This document shows positions 53,491-63,250 of a stretch of DNA of 64,000 bases, one piece after another. Source of the stretch: DASVWZ01 sp963708575 (GTDB lineage Bacteria > Acidobacteriota > Terriglobia > Terriglobales > Acidobacteriaceae). The stretch covers positions 992,001 to 1,056,000 of the forward strand of contig CAVPTB010000007.1 in NCBI GenBank assembly GCA_963708575.1. The letters are read 5' to 3'. The translations under genes were made by a program, and so were the position numbers. Numbering within the stretch: position 1 is the first letter of the stretch; each line of letters opens with the position of its first letter. The notes below the pieces were generated by a model. It saw nothing but the letters and a program-made list of their open reading frames with translations. It searched no databases and was not told the DNA's origin.

Positions 53491-53566
53491 GGCCGACGCG
53501 GTTATCGCTGCATTTTCTGACGCGTTCTCAATCGATCGGCAAGATCATTAACCACGCAATCCTCAA

Positions 53567-55759
53567 CTAGTCAAGTAATTCTTCCAGCAGAATAATTTCA
53601 GAGCTGTTTGCAAGTGGGAGATGAACAGTGAGCCCGGCTTTCATTAGTTGCTCGCCGTTAACGATCAGGCCGGGCGCGGAGCGATCATGGAATCGCAGTT
53701 GGTAGCGGGAGGTTTGAGCCAGTCCATGTAGAAGAAATGTGTGCTCGGCTTCGCCGCCATCCGAGCCGTGGAACGCGTACACGGCACCTCGGTGCGTATG
53801 AGGATCGAAATACTCCACGCCGTCCCAGTGCAGCCCATCCGGACGTTGCGAGATGTGATACAGGTCAGCGTCGCGAATCAGCGGACGCAGTCGCGATTTA
53901 TAGAGTTCGAGTTCTTCTTTGGCCACGGCGTGCTGCTGCTCAGTCCACGAGTCGGTGTCGATCATGACGCTGAGCCAGCCCATCATGCCGCTTCGCAGCA
54001 TATAGCGGAAATTATCGATTGTCGCGGTTGACCAGCGTTCTACATAAGCCTCGAGCATAGCTGGCGGCAACACAAAACTTGCGTCGTAGAAGGCGCGACG
54101 GTTAGAAAGCGGATCGTACGTGTCGGTGATTGAGAAATAATCTCCGTGGGCAGCGCTGCCGAAGTCAACCATCCGCCCGCCGTCGTTGCAAATCTCAAGC
54201 AGCAAACCGGAATGCTTGCGGCGCAGGTTCGACTGAATGTCGTAGTAGGTCCGAACAGCATGGTAGCTGACGTCGGTCGAATTTGAACTTTGCACGAAAA
54301 TGAAGCCAGAGTCGCGATAGGTACAGCGGTTCTGTGGATCGGGTGGGGCATGAACGTGATCGGTTGCGTCACAACCCTTGGCGACGAGGTAGCCGTCGTG
54401 TTCAAGCATGTCCAGGTTGTAGTCGCTGACTATTCGATCGGTTTCTCGAATTGCCCATTCCTTTGCCGGGGGCTGGCCGATATCGATGGTTTGACCCTTG
54501 AATTCCTCAGGCTTCCAATCGACGGGCAACTGCGTCGTTAGCCAACTCCGAACCTCGGGATCGCGAATGTTCAGCGCTCCGGGAGCAGTGTCCAGTGCGG
54601 CCTGCGTCCAGTCCGTCCATAGACCAAACTTCAGACCTCGCGCGTGGGCCTCGTCGACAATCGGCCGCAATCCATCGGGAAATTTCTTTGCATCCGGATA
54701 CCAGTCCCCTACACCCCGGAACCACCCGGCATCCATATGGAACATTTCAAATCCCAGGTCGGCCGCATCTTTGATCATGCGCCGGGCAATCTCATCGTTC
54801 ACGTTCATTCCACCGCCCCAACTATTGTTCACCAGAACCGGGTAGTGAGGATCTTTCCATGAGTCTGGATTCGTCAGAACATCGCGAACCCATCGGCGGA
54901 GAATATTTGCTGTGGCGTCCGGGCCGCCGCTCGTGCCTCCGAGAAAGATTCGGGGAGTCTCAAATGTGTCGCCCGGCTTCAGCCGCGTGCGGGCCGGAGC
55001 AGGATTCGGGTCAAGCCCGACTTCGCCTTGAAGAGAATCTGCTTTGCGCTCCAGTGTCAAATGAATGCAACCGCTGAATTCGACGCCGACATACCATCCT
55101 GATTGTGCCTTGCCGGTTTGTTCAACTAGAAAATAAGGAATGATTTCCCGTGCTTCTCCGGGGCGCGGTTGAGCATAGGTAGTCGATTTGCCTTCCCATT
55201 TGTATCCGTCGACCACTGGCACGATGTGAGTTCCCATTGCAGAAGGAGTGTCTGCACCTTTTTCTACGTAGAAGTGCTCGATGTTGTATCGAGAAGGAAT
55301 TTGCCAGTCGAACGAGAGGCTGGATTCAAATGGTAGCCAGATTTCCCGGGTATCCCGGTTCTCAATTCGGATTTGGTGCTCGATGGGCCCTTGGGTGGTG
55401 CGAACGTTCCATTCCCACGTGAGCCTTAAGTGCGGCGCGGCGCAATCGTAAATGAAGCTCACATGGTCTTTATCTATTCGGCTGTCGGTGCTATTGAACT
55501 TCCAGTCGAGTGAAATGGGCTGGCCCGCGATCTCTGCCTGGGAAATCGGGATTTCGGGCGCACGGTTCGTCCACTCTTCAGTTCCATTTTGCAGCTGGAC
55601 GAGTCGTGGTGAACTCGCGCCGGCCTCGAGGCGCAATTCGGTATTGGCGGTCTTGAGCGTAGCGATGGTTTGTGCGGCGCATGTTCCTGCCAGGACAAAG
55701 TACCAGAGTGGAATTAATCCTCTAGCATTTCGCACGACCGAAGCCCATCCGGTTGTCAT
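53567..55759 (-). CDS. Secreted GH36-like alpha-galactosidase
   Basis: A 730-aa exported enzyme (signal peptide ending ...GTCAAQ) with an N-terminal beta-sandwich and a TIM barrel of GH36/melibiase type (PVLVNNSWGGGMNVN; FHMDAGWFRGVGDWYPD; ARGLKFGLWTDW). The nucleophile region reads DMLEHDGYLV in place of the common DYLKWD, and the acid region reads ICNDGGRMVDFG in place of ECSSGGGRFD, so it is a divergent member and the sugar specificity is open. It heads a minus-strand set with two more glycosidases 28 bases and further along. Confidence 0.78.
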   Translation of the reverse strand: MTTGWASVVRNARGLIPLWYFVLAGTCAAQTIATLKTANTELRLEAGASSPRLVQLQNGTEEWTNRAPEIPISQAEIAGQPISLDWKFNSTDSRIDKDHVSFIYDCAAPHLRLTWEWNVRTTQGPIEHQIRIENRDTREIWLPFESSLSFDWQIPSRYNIEHFYVEKGADTPSAMGTHIVPVVDGYKWEGKSTTYAQPRPGEAREIIPYFLVEQTGKAQSGWYVGVEFSGCIHLTLERKADSLQGEVGLDPNPAPARTRLKPGDTFETPRIFLGGTSGGPDATANILRRWVRDVLTNPDSWKDPHYPVLVNNSWGGGMNVNDEIARRMIKDAADLGFEMFHMDAGWFRGVGDWYPDAKKFPDGLRPIVDEAHARGLKFGLWTDWTQAALDTAPGALNIRDPEVRSWLTTQLPVDWKPEEFKGQTIDIGQPPAKEWAIRETDRIVSDYNLDMLEHDGYLVAKGCDATDHVHAPPDPQNRCTYRDSGFIFVQSSNSTDVSYHAVRTYYDIQSNLRRKHSGLLLEICNDGGRMVDFGSAAHGDYFSITDTYDPLSNRRAFYDASFVLPPAMLEAYVERWSTATIDNFRYMLRSGMMGWLSVMIDTDSWTEQQHAVAKEELELYKSRLRPLIRDADLYHISQRPDGLHWDGVEYFDPHTHRGAVYAFHGSDGGEAEHTFLLHGLAQTSRYQLRFHDRSAPGLIVNGEQLMKAGLTVHLPLANSSEIILLEELLD

Positions 55760-55787
55760 AGGGGGCGCTCAGGTTGGTGTGTAAGGA

Positions 55788-58389
55788 TCATTTGCTGGCA
55801 CCGAAGGTCACAACAACTTTGCCTTGCTGATAGCCGCGCACGGTGTTGTTCTGAGTGGAAGAATTTAGCGTGAAGCGGTAAACATCCGGGGAAACAGCTT
55901 TAAAGGTGGCGCCTTGAGCATCCTTAATTGGCCACGCCGTGCGAAGTTCGAGACTCGATGGTGAACCCGCCATGTAGTCGAAATCTACGGTGTAAGTTCG
56001 GCTCAGCAGATTGACTCGGGTGATCTTCATTCCTTTACTCGGCTCACCAATCATGATCTCTGGTGGGTCGGACATTAGCGTAACGCCACCAGAATAGCCA
56101 ATCACCAGAGACGTACTTCCGTGAGGCAGAGAGAATTCTACTTTGGCGTGGGCTGTCCTGGGGATGCTGCTCGAGGGTAGCGGCAATGAGACGATTGTCT
56201 AATCGGGCTTTGACCAACTCCGCACCCAAGGGGATCTCAGGATCAAAGTCGAAGTTCACCGGAGCACCGTCATTTTGGACTTGCAGACGAATCTCGCTGG
56301 CAGACTGAGTCATGGTGAGAGCCAGTCGCGATGGACCTATCTTCAGATTGCGCAACGTAATTGTGTCCCATTTTGGCGGCAGGTGAGGTGTAAAGACGAG
56401 TCGATTGGATGCACCCTCTACTTGAAGCCCCAGCAGGCCATTGACTGTTGTAGTAAGGAACGCCGTGGACGACCAGGTTTGCTCCGGCACGGACTCTATT
56501 TCTTCGTGATAGTAGTCGCCGGCGAGTGCCTCATGGATGTGGCCTAAGGAATCTAGAGCGGTCCAAGGGATGAGGGCGCTCCAGATCGGCCATGCAGTCG
56601 CGGGACGGTGCTCGGTCCAGAATGCGCCGGCAACTCCTGCCGTACCGATTGCCCAGACGCTGCCGCTGGCGTACGAATCCGGTTGGTAGGTGCTCGCACT
56701 GGACGCGTTCCCCCGAGTACCCCAATCGGCCTGAAAATCAGATGAGGCAAGCTGGTCCATCACAGTGTTTCGCTGAGCCTCGGAGAAGAGCTTTCCCATT
56801 ATTCCGGCGGGACCGATGTTGCGGTCCATCAAGGGCATTCCCGCCCGGGTGTAGCCGCTAATCCAAAATTGTTGGCGCTCATCCCAATATCGCTGACCGA
56901 TGATGCGGCTAGCGCGTAAACTCTCGGCACGCGCTTGTTGCGCCGCAGCCTCGTCATGCATTTCCGAGGCGAGTTCGGCGTACGCCTGAGAGGCCTCTGC
57001 CCAGCTTGCGGACAAGGTCAGCTCATCGCTGAGTGCATCCTGTTCTCGCTCGCCCCGTTTCTCCGCGGGTATATGGGGAAGGCCATCACCAGAATCGACG
57101 AGAGAACGGCAATATCCGTATGCGGCCTGGATCGCGGGCCAGTGCGCTTTCAGGAAATCTCGATCGCCAGTGGTAGAAACATATTCGCCGACCGTATTCA
57201 GAAATTGAAAAGTCAGATCAACATGCATATAAAGGAAGGGATATTTGTCCCAGTCGAGCCAGGGAGCGCTCTGCGAGAGCTCGTGCCAAATCATGCCGGT
57301 TTTCTGATCCTGGTGGCGGAGAATGAATTCAAGTTCCTGGCGAGCGTGCTCGTATTGGTTCTCGGCTAGTAGGCCATTAACCGCGACCATGCCGTCGCCG
57401 GCGAAGAACCAGTCGTACTGCGGTCGCCGCGCCTTGCGAGATGGCCCATACCCAGCGACACTTCCGCATCCTAGCTCGGGACTGCATACCCAAGCCTGGT
57501 CAAGCGCGATCTGTGACCAAGCCAGAGCGCGATTGACCTCGGCATCGGGAGTTTCGATTTGCACTGCGTGGCCCACCAGGTCGGCGTAATGAGCGACGGC
57601 GGATTTCTCCAGAGCCTCGCCATCTTCGAGAAGTCTCTTGGCTAATGTGCTCAGGTCCTGTCCCGGTCCGCTGCCCGCAATAATCACTCGGGCGGCTTTT
57701 CGGTCGCCACCGGCTCGGATAGTGAAGGCTAGACCGGGCGCATTGCCCACGTGTTGAGCACTGTTCGGGGTGTCGTCATGGGCCACGATGTCGGGAGAGC
57801 CAATGCGCGCTGTGAACTGGTGGGTCGGTTCGAGAAGCAAATAGGCCGAGGCTGCAGGGTTCCAGATTGCTTCCTGCCCGCCCACCGAAGCCGGCCACAT
57901 CAGGTTGAGCACAGGAATAAAGCGGACGGTTATGTCGACGGGGCGGGAACCATCGACCTCGAAGGTGATGATTGCGCCCGGTTCATCGAGAGGAACAAAG
58001 AGTTTCTCCCTGACCACAAAATTGGGGCCAGCGTAAATGCGAGTGACCGCCTCGGGGCTGTAGACGATGCGCCGCAGGATAGCCTGGCCATCGATTCCGG
58101 TGGTCGCGCCTTGTGGGCGAAAAGTTATAAGGAGTGAGCTGAGAATCTGCACCGGATAGGCCCAGACTTCCAATCCGTCTTGAGAGTAGCCAAAGATCGC
58201 CGCACGCCGGCCGTGTACAGAAACAAATCTTCTGGGTCCGGGAGAGTCGGTACTCCATTCGAGTGGGGCGAGAGGGCTGGCTGCGTCGGAAGCGGGCTGA
58301 GCCGCGAGCTGGCCCTCACAGGCGACTACCAGAGACACGAGGATTACTGCTTTCACAAGGAGCAGACAGTCTGTGTAAGATCGCGACAT
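55788..58389 (-). pseudogene. Secreted (alpha/alpha)6-barrel glycoside hydrolase, frameshifted near its C-terminus
   Basis: An exported ~866-aa enzyme in two frames. The main frame (781 codons from ATG 58389) has a signal peptide, an N-terminal beta-sandwich and an (alpha/alpha)6 barrel of the glycogen-debranching/GH63-15 type (RPQYDWFFAGDGMVAVNGLL; YPFLYMHVDLTFQFLN; WAIGTAGVAGAFW). After about EQHPQD (near 56154) it turns Arg/Ser-rich. The conserved beta-domain tail (AHAKVEFSLPHGSTSLVIGYS ... KVVVTFGASK) is in the next frame to the stop at 55788. One extra base is the simplest cause. A debranching role is inferred from fold only. Confidence 0.72.
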
Positions 58390-58403
58390 TGCTGACGAGT
58401 CGT

Positions 58404-60242
58404 CTAAGTCACGTGCAAGTAAGTCGAGTATTGTTCTTCATCGATGGCGATATACGGCAAAAGTGTCACGGGGCCAATCGAGGATGCGGCTTCCCAAGAC
58501 TGCTTTCCGGTTTGCCTGGCGGCCAAAAGTTGAGTGCGCGTAACTGAGGGCTGGACGCCGTTCTTCGTGATGGCAAATAAAACCAACGGGCAGCACAATA
58601 ACGCGACGGTTTCGGGATGCCGCGAATCGATGGCCTCAAGGCGAGTTGGCCTCGGCAGCTGCAGGTCAATGTGATCGCCGGCCCGCCATTGGCGAGAAAT
58701 GGTGGCAAAGCTTCCGGGTACGGGTGGATCCCAACGCTTCCCATTCACTTCGATGCGAGCGCCCTGCGCCCACTCAGGAATGCGCAGGCTGATCGCAAAC
58801 TCTTTCGGCGCCGAAACAGCGATGTCTAGTGACACGTTATCTTCAAAAGGATAATTGCCGCTCTGGCTCAGAGAGACCTTCACGCCCTCTTGAATCCAGC
58901 GAACGCTCGAGGGCAGGTACAGATTTACATAAATGCCGCGGGGATCGCGGAAGTAGCTGTTGATTCGGTAATCGGTCGCGACCTGCGGCAGAGTTCCTGA
59001 GCAACACGGGAAAATGTGATTGGAAAAGACCTTCTTGCCGGTGAAGTTGTAATCGGCATAGTAGAAGGCACGTCCGTCGGGTTGCATGGGTTTCGCGCCT
59101 AATACGGTGTTGTACATCACACGCTCCATGCTGTCGCCGTAGCGGGAATCGCGGGTTACCCGCAAAAGATAGCGCGTTACTTTGAAGTGAGCGTACGAAC
59201 CGCACGGCGTTTCGAAGCTGTTGTGAGTTTTGGTTAAGCTCGCGTTCACGTCATCGCTATCAGGCGAGCGTAACATCTCATCGGGACCCCAACCGCCAGT
59301 TGCGAAGCTTTGCGCAGTAAGCATGGTGAAAGCGTTTTTCGTGGCGCGTAGATGCTTCTCACTTCCCAATGTGAGATAGGCCTGCATCGATGAACTGAGC
59401 GAGTTAACGTAGCTATAGGCGTGTTTTCCGGCGAGAACATTTTCGCCGCGAGCCAAAGGATCGAACCAGGTGGAATCGTCGAGATACTGGACGGCTAGCT
59501 CACGGTAGCGATCTCCGGCACCGCGTTGGTAGGCGAGAAACAGATTCTCCGGGATCGTGTAGGACTCATCCCAGCGGAACGACTGATCTTTGCCGGGCCG
59601 CCACGCCAGTTCGCGGTCGATTGCCTTGCCGGGCATGTGAGGAACGGCCGCCTTGGTAGTTCGTTCCAGAATGGCGAAGGCATCGGAATCGGCAACCAAC
59701 TGGTGTGAATCGATCAATCCCAATACAAGCTTGTCGTAACAGTAGGCAGGGAAGCGGTTGTTATCGTAAAAATCCTGGGAAATGGTTTGCGCGTAAAGCC
59801 GGTTCAGCCGCAGCACCTTGTCGCGCGTCTCCTGCGACCCGGTGATCGCGTAGTGCCGGGCTAGCGCCGAAACCCACTGGCCGAAGGTGGCGCCTGGAGC
59901 GAAGCCAGCATCATCCTTGTGCCAGTCAAAGTTCGGATCGTAGTTGTACCAGCCTCCCAAATCCGCGCCCGGAGCGGGCTGGCCCGCCATCTGGCGAAAG
60001 GGCTTGAGCAGACTGTCTTCGCTCATGTTCATCAGTACAGCGTGCGTTTCGCGGAGTTGTGCATCGTGCGGTGCACTGGTGATAGTGACATCTCCGTAGC
60101 CAAATTCTGCGAGGGGAGGAGTGGAAGGCGGCGCTTCCGCAAAACGGCCCCCGACCCATAGCGGACGCATAGCGATGGCCCCAGCGGCGACAGCCGACAG
60201 CTGCGCAAACTTACGGCGCGAAATGTTTCCCGACAACTGCAT
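58404..60242 (-). CDS. GH127-like beta-L-arabinofuranosidase with Tat signal
   Basis: A 612-aa enzyme of the DUF1680/GH127 family. The N-terminus has a twin-arginine signal (SRRKFAQLSAVAAGAIA, RR at 9-10), so it is exported folded, probably with its zinc. The Cys/Glu active-site region is seen as FETPCGSYAHFK and IFPCCSGTLPQ; the first differs in spacing from the usual ExC. It would cleave terminal beta-L-arabinofuranose from plant glycoproteins or arabinan. It lies 14 bases from the frameshifted glycosidase, so the three enzymes form an operon. Confidence 0.8.
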   Translation of the reverse strand: MQLSGNISRRKFAQLSAVAAGAIAMRPLWVGGRFAEAPPSTPPLAEFGYGDVTITSAPHDAQLRETHAVLMNMSEDSLLKPFRQMAGQPAPGADLGGWYNYDPNFDWHKDDAGFAPGATFGQWVSALARHYAITGSQETRDKVLRLNRLYAQTISQDFYDNNRFPAYCYDKLVLGLIDSHQLVADSDAFAILERTTKAAVPHMPGKAIDRELAWRPGKDQSFRWDESYTIPENLFLAYQRGAGDRYRELAVQYLDDSTWFDPLARGENVLAGKHAYSYVNSLSSSMQAYLTLGSEKHLRATKNAFTMLTAQSFATGGWGPDEMLRSPDSDDVNASLTKTHNSFETPCGSYAHFKVTRYLLRVTRDSRYGDSMERVMYNTVLGAKPMQPDGRAFYYADYNFTGKKVFSNHIFPCCSGTLPQVATDYRINSYFRDPRGIYVNLYLPSSVRWIQEGVKVSLSQSGNYPFEDNVSLDIAVSAPKEFAISLRIPEWAQGARIEVNGKRWDPPVPGSFATISRQWRAGDHIDLQLPRPTRLEAIDSRHPETVALLCCPLVLFAITKNGVQPSVTRTQLLAARQTGKQSWEAASSIGPVTLLPYIAIDEEQYSTYLHVT

Positions 60243-60245
60243 ACT

Positions 60246-62072
60246 CTACCGAGGGCTCGATCCGGATGCCTTCACAGATTCGTTAGTCGGTGGATGATTC
60301 GACAACGCATCCGGAGCCTGACCAAGACCCTCCGTCAAAATTATGAAGCGGTCTGCGGCTCCCCCAGGAAAACTCTCTGAGGTGCCGTTAGGCCAGCGAA
60401 CTTCGATGCGTTCGATCTCTCCAACGTTTGCAAGTCCGAAGTGCAGCCGCATATCGCTGTTCGAAATGTAGCTCGATCCACTACGCACTTCCTGCACGAA
60501 CCTGCGTCCTCCGGCCACGACCGTGACCTTGGCACCAATGCCATCGCGATTCGACTTCACACCTTTGGTTATCACGCCTAACCAGTGATTGTTATTGCTG
60601 GCCTGATTCACCAGAAGCATCGGTTGGCCGCTCATATTATTGATCACGGCAGACATCCGGCCGTCATTCCACAGATCGCCAATCGCCAGACCGCGACTCG
60701 ACTGTGGTTCTGTACAACCTGGTCCGCATTGCTGGCTCATATCTTTGAATTTTCCGTCAGGACCATTCCAATAAAACAACCTCGGTTCTTTGTACGTGGA
60801 TCCCAAATGGGCCGTGTCCACTTCGGGATAAACGTGGCCATTGACCAGGAGAATATCCGGCCGGCCATCATTGTCGACATCAATGAACATGGTTCCCCAG
60901 CCCAGGTAACGGGTGTTGAGTCCCAGGCCCACGTCAAAGATGGTTGCTGAAAACGTTCCGTTGCCATTGTTGTGATAAAGAGAGGACGTATCGTCAGAAA
61001 AGTTTGTCTTGAAAATGTCGGGACGCCCGTCATTATCGTAATCGGCAACCGAGGAACCCATGCCTGCTTGTTCGCGGCCATCTTCGTCGAACGCGACGCC
61101 CGCCTCTGCGGCCACATCCACGAAGGTTCCATTTTTCTGATTGTGATAAAGGATGCTCGGCGTGCTGTCGCACGCTACATAGATGTCGGGCCAGCCATCG
61201 TCGTCGTAATCCAAGGTAGAAATGCTGAAGCAATAATGCCCATAGGTTTTTTCGACGCCGCTTGACTTGCTCACGTCAGCGAACTTTCCACCGCCCAGAT
61301 TGTGATAGAGGACGTTGGGTGAAGACTCAAGGCCGCGGGGTCCGCACATCACAGGTGTGCCTTTCCAGACGCAAATCAGTCCCTCTCCCGGTTTGGGGGC
61401 AGTCTTAACATCGAAAAGCACATAGTTCGAAACGACAAGATCAAGTCTTCCATCGCGATCGTAATCCACAAAGGCACAACCTGTGCCCCACGCTTTGCCA
61501 TCGCCCGCGACTCCGGCAGCAGCCGATACTTCCTTAAAGGTGCCGTTGCCCTGGTTGTGGTATAGCCGGTTCTTGCCGTAGTAAGTGACGTAAAGGTCGT
61601 CGAAGCCGTCGTTGTCATAGTCGCCGACGCACACGCCCTGTCCCCAGCCGCTGAACTCCAACCCCGCGGAACGCGTAACGTCGGTAAATGTGCCGTCACG
61701 ATTGTTGTGAAAGAGATGGCTTGTCGGCTTCTGGTTTCTTGTTTTTGCGTCATCCAGGGCGCTGCCGTTTACCAGAAATATGTCGGGCCAACCGTCGTTG
61801 TCGTAATCGATGATCGCGACACCGCTTCCGGTGGTTTCAATGATGTACTTTTTTGTGTCCACGCCGCCGTTCACGTTTTCCATTGTGAGCCCCGCCGGCT
61901 GGGCCACATCGACAAACCACGCGGGGCCAGGATGAGGGTTGTTTGGCGGATAAGGAGAGGACGCAGGCTTAGCTGGAACGGGGGTTTTCTGAACTTGCGC
62001 TGCAGGCGATGCGCCGAAAAGCCAGATAACAAGAATCGAAACTATTCCCAGAGACCTCCGCCAACACTGCAT
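60246..62072 (-). CDS. Secreted CRTAC1-type FG-GAP/VCBS repeat protein with ASPIC/UnbV domain
   Basis: A ~608-aa protein with a signal peptide (IVSILVIWLFGASPAAQ), about seven FG-GAP/VCBS repeats with calcium-binding DxDxDG loops (DYDNDGWPDIFLVNG) and a C-terminal ASPIC/UnbV domain (IERIEVRWPNGTSESF). It forms a seven-bladed integrin-like propeller on the outside of the cell; the ligand is unknown. I prefer ATG 62072 over TTG 62078. It ends 4 bases before the GH127 start, so it probably leads the glycosidase operon. It diverges from the TPR gene. Confidence 0.88.
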   Translation of the reverse strand: MQCWRRSLGIVSILVIWLFGASPAAQVQKTPVPAKPASSPYPPNNPHPGPAWFVDVAQPAGLTMENVNGGVDTKKYIIETTGSGVAIIDYDNDGWPDIFLVNGSALDDAKTRNQKPTSHLFHNNRDGTFTDVTRSAGLEFSGWGQGVCVGDYDNDGFDDLYVTYYGKNRLYHNQGNGTFKEVSAAAGVAGDGKAWGTGCAFVDYDRDGRLDLVVSNYVLFDVKTAPKPGEGLICVWKGTPVMCGPRGLESSPNVLYHNLGGGKFADVSKSSGVEKTYGHYCFSISTLDYDDDGWPDIYVACDSTPSILYHNQKNGTFVDVAAEAGVAFDEDGREQAGMGSSVADYDNDGRPDIFKTNFSDDTSSLYHNNGNGTFSATIFDVGLGLNTRYLGWGTMFIDVDNDGRPDILLVNGHVYPEVDTAHLGSTYKEPRLFYWNGPDGKFKDMSQQCGPGCTEPQSSRGLAIGDLWNDGRMSAVINNMSGQPMLLVNQASNNNHWLGVITKGVKSNRDGIGAKVTVVAGGRRFVQEVRSGSSYISNSDMRLHFGLANVGEIERIEVRWPNGTSESFPGGAADRFIILTEGLGQAPDALSNHPPTNESVKASGSSPR

Positions 62073-62136
62073 CAGCAAATCGTATCAGCGTGCCGGACGA
62101 ATGCAAATGGGCGTATTGTGGTTAGAATTCGAAAAT

Positions 62137-63234
62137 ATGCGAGCCGTGTTTACAGTTACGTTGTTATTGTTGATTGCTGGTTTCGCCAAAGCACAATCAT
62201 CCGGCGCTCAGTCGCCACCGACAGAAAATCGGAATGCTCCCTCATCCGCGGTAACCCAATCTTCAGCATCGCCAGCGAAGGCCGGCGTCAAAGAGACGTT
62301 GGCGGCGGCGCATGAGAAGCTCGAACACGGCGACTCGCAACAAGCTATTGCCATGCTCGAGCAGCTAGCCAAGGAGAGCGGGCCGGTTCCGGGAGTGCAG
62401 CATGAGCTCGGGATCGCGTACTACCGCTCTGGCAAATTACTGTCCGCCGAACAGGCTTTTGCTCATGCCATGAGCGATGACCCCGGCGACATGGAGTCAG
62501 TTCAAATGCGGGGCCTGACGCTCTACCGTTTGGGTCGTCCGGCCGCCGCTATCCCATTTCTTGAGCGCGTAAAGCAATGGACTCCGAACGCAAACGCGGA
62601 CGCGAATTATGTTCTTGGGCTTTGTTACCTGAACTCCCAGCGTTACGATGATGCTCGCGTGGCTTTTGCTGACCAGTTTGCCGTGCCTCCTACGTCGGGA
62701 GCGGCCTATCTACTCTTAGGGAAGATGCTGATGGATGCAAACTTGCCGGAAGCGTCCGCCGAAGCAGTGAAGAAGGCGCTCGTGCTTACGCCGAACCTTC
62801 CCCTGGCGCATTTCATGCTGGGCGAGTTCTATCTTTTCAAGTCGGATGCGGATCAGGCACTGAAGGAATTCGAGCAGGAACGACAGCTCAATCCGGCAAA
62901 TGCCTCGGTCTATGATCGCCTCGGCGACGTCTACACCCGGACCGGCCAGTATCTGCAAGCCCAGGAGGCTTTGGCTAAGGCCATCGCGCTCGACACCTCG
63001 AGCACAGGCCCATTCATTCAGATGGGGAAGGTGTTGTTACGGCGCAATGATCCTCAGACCTCGTTGCTCTACCTGCAACATGCCGAAAAAATGGACCCCG
63101 GGAACTACATCACGCATACCCTGTTGAGCCAGGCTTACCGTAGCGTGGGGAGGGAAGAGGATGCTAAGAAGGAAATCGATATCGCGTCAAAGATCCACGC
63201 CGACAGTCAATTGAAGTTGCAGCCCGCCCAATAA
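62137..63234 (+). CDS. Exported TPR-repeat protein
   Basis: A ~365-aa protein with a signal peptide (MRAVFTVTLLLLIAGFAKA) and about seven tetratricopeptide repeats from residue ~60 to the end (for example PGVQHELGIAYYRSGKLLSA; VYDRLGDVYTRTGQYLQAQEAL). TPR scaffolds bind protein partners in the periplasm or outer membrane. I chose ATG 62137 because the signal peptide begins there; the frame is open back to 62101. It is divergent from the CRTAC1 gene with only 64 bases between, so their promoters overlap. CRTAC1 and TPR proteins are commonly neighbours. Confidence 0.8.
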   Translation: MRAVFTVTLLLLIAGFAKAQSSGAQSPPTENRNAPSSAVTQSSASPAKAGVKETLAAAHEKLEHGDSQQAIAMLEQLAKESGPVPGVQHELGIAYYRSGKLLSAEQAFAHAMSDDPGDMESVQMRGLTLYRLGRPAAAIPFLERVKQWTPNANADANYVLGLCYLNSQRYDDARVAFADQFAVPPTSGAAYLLLGKMLMDANLPEASAEAVKKALVLTPNLPLAHFMLGEFYLFKSDADQALKEFEQERQLNPANASVYDRLGDVYTRTGQYLQAQEALAKAIALDTSSTGPFIQMGKVLLRRNDPQTSLLYLQHAEKMDPGNYITHTLLSQAYRSVGREEDAKKEIDIASKIHADSQLKLQPAQ

Positions 63235-63250
63235 AGGACCGAACCGCCCA

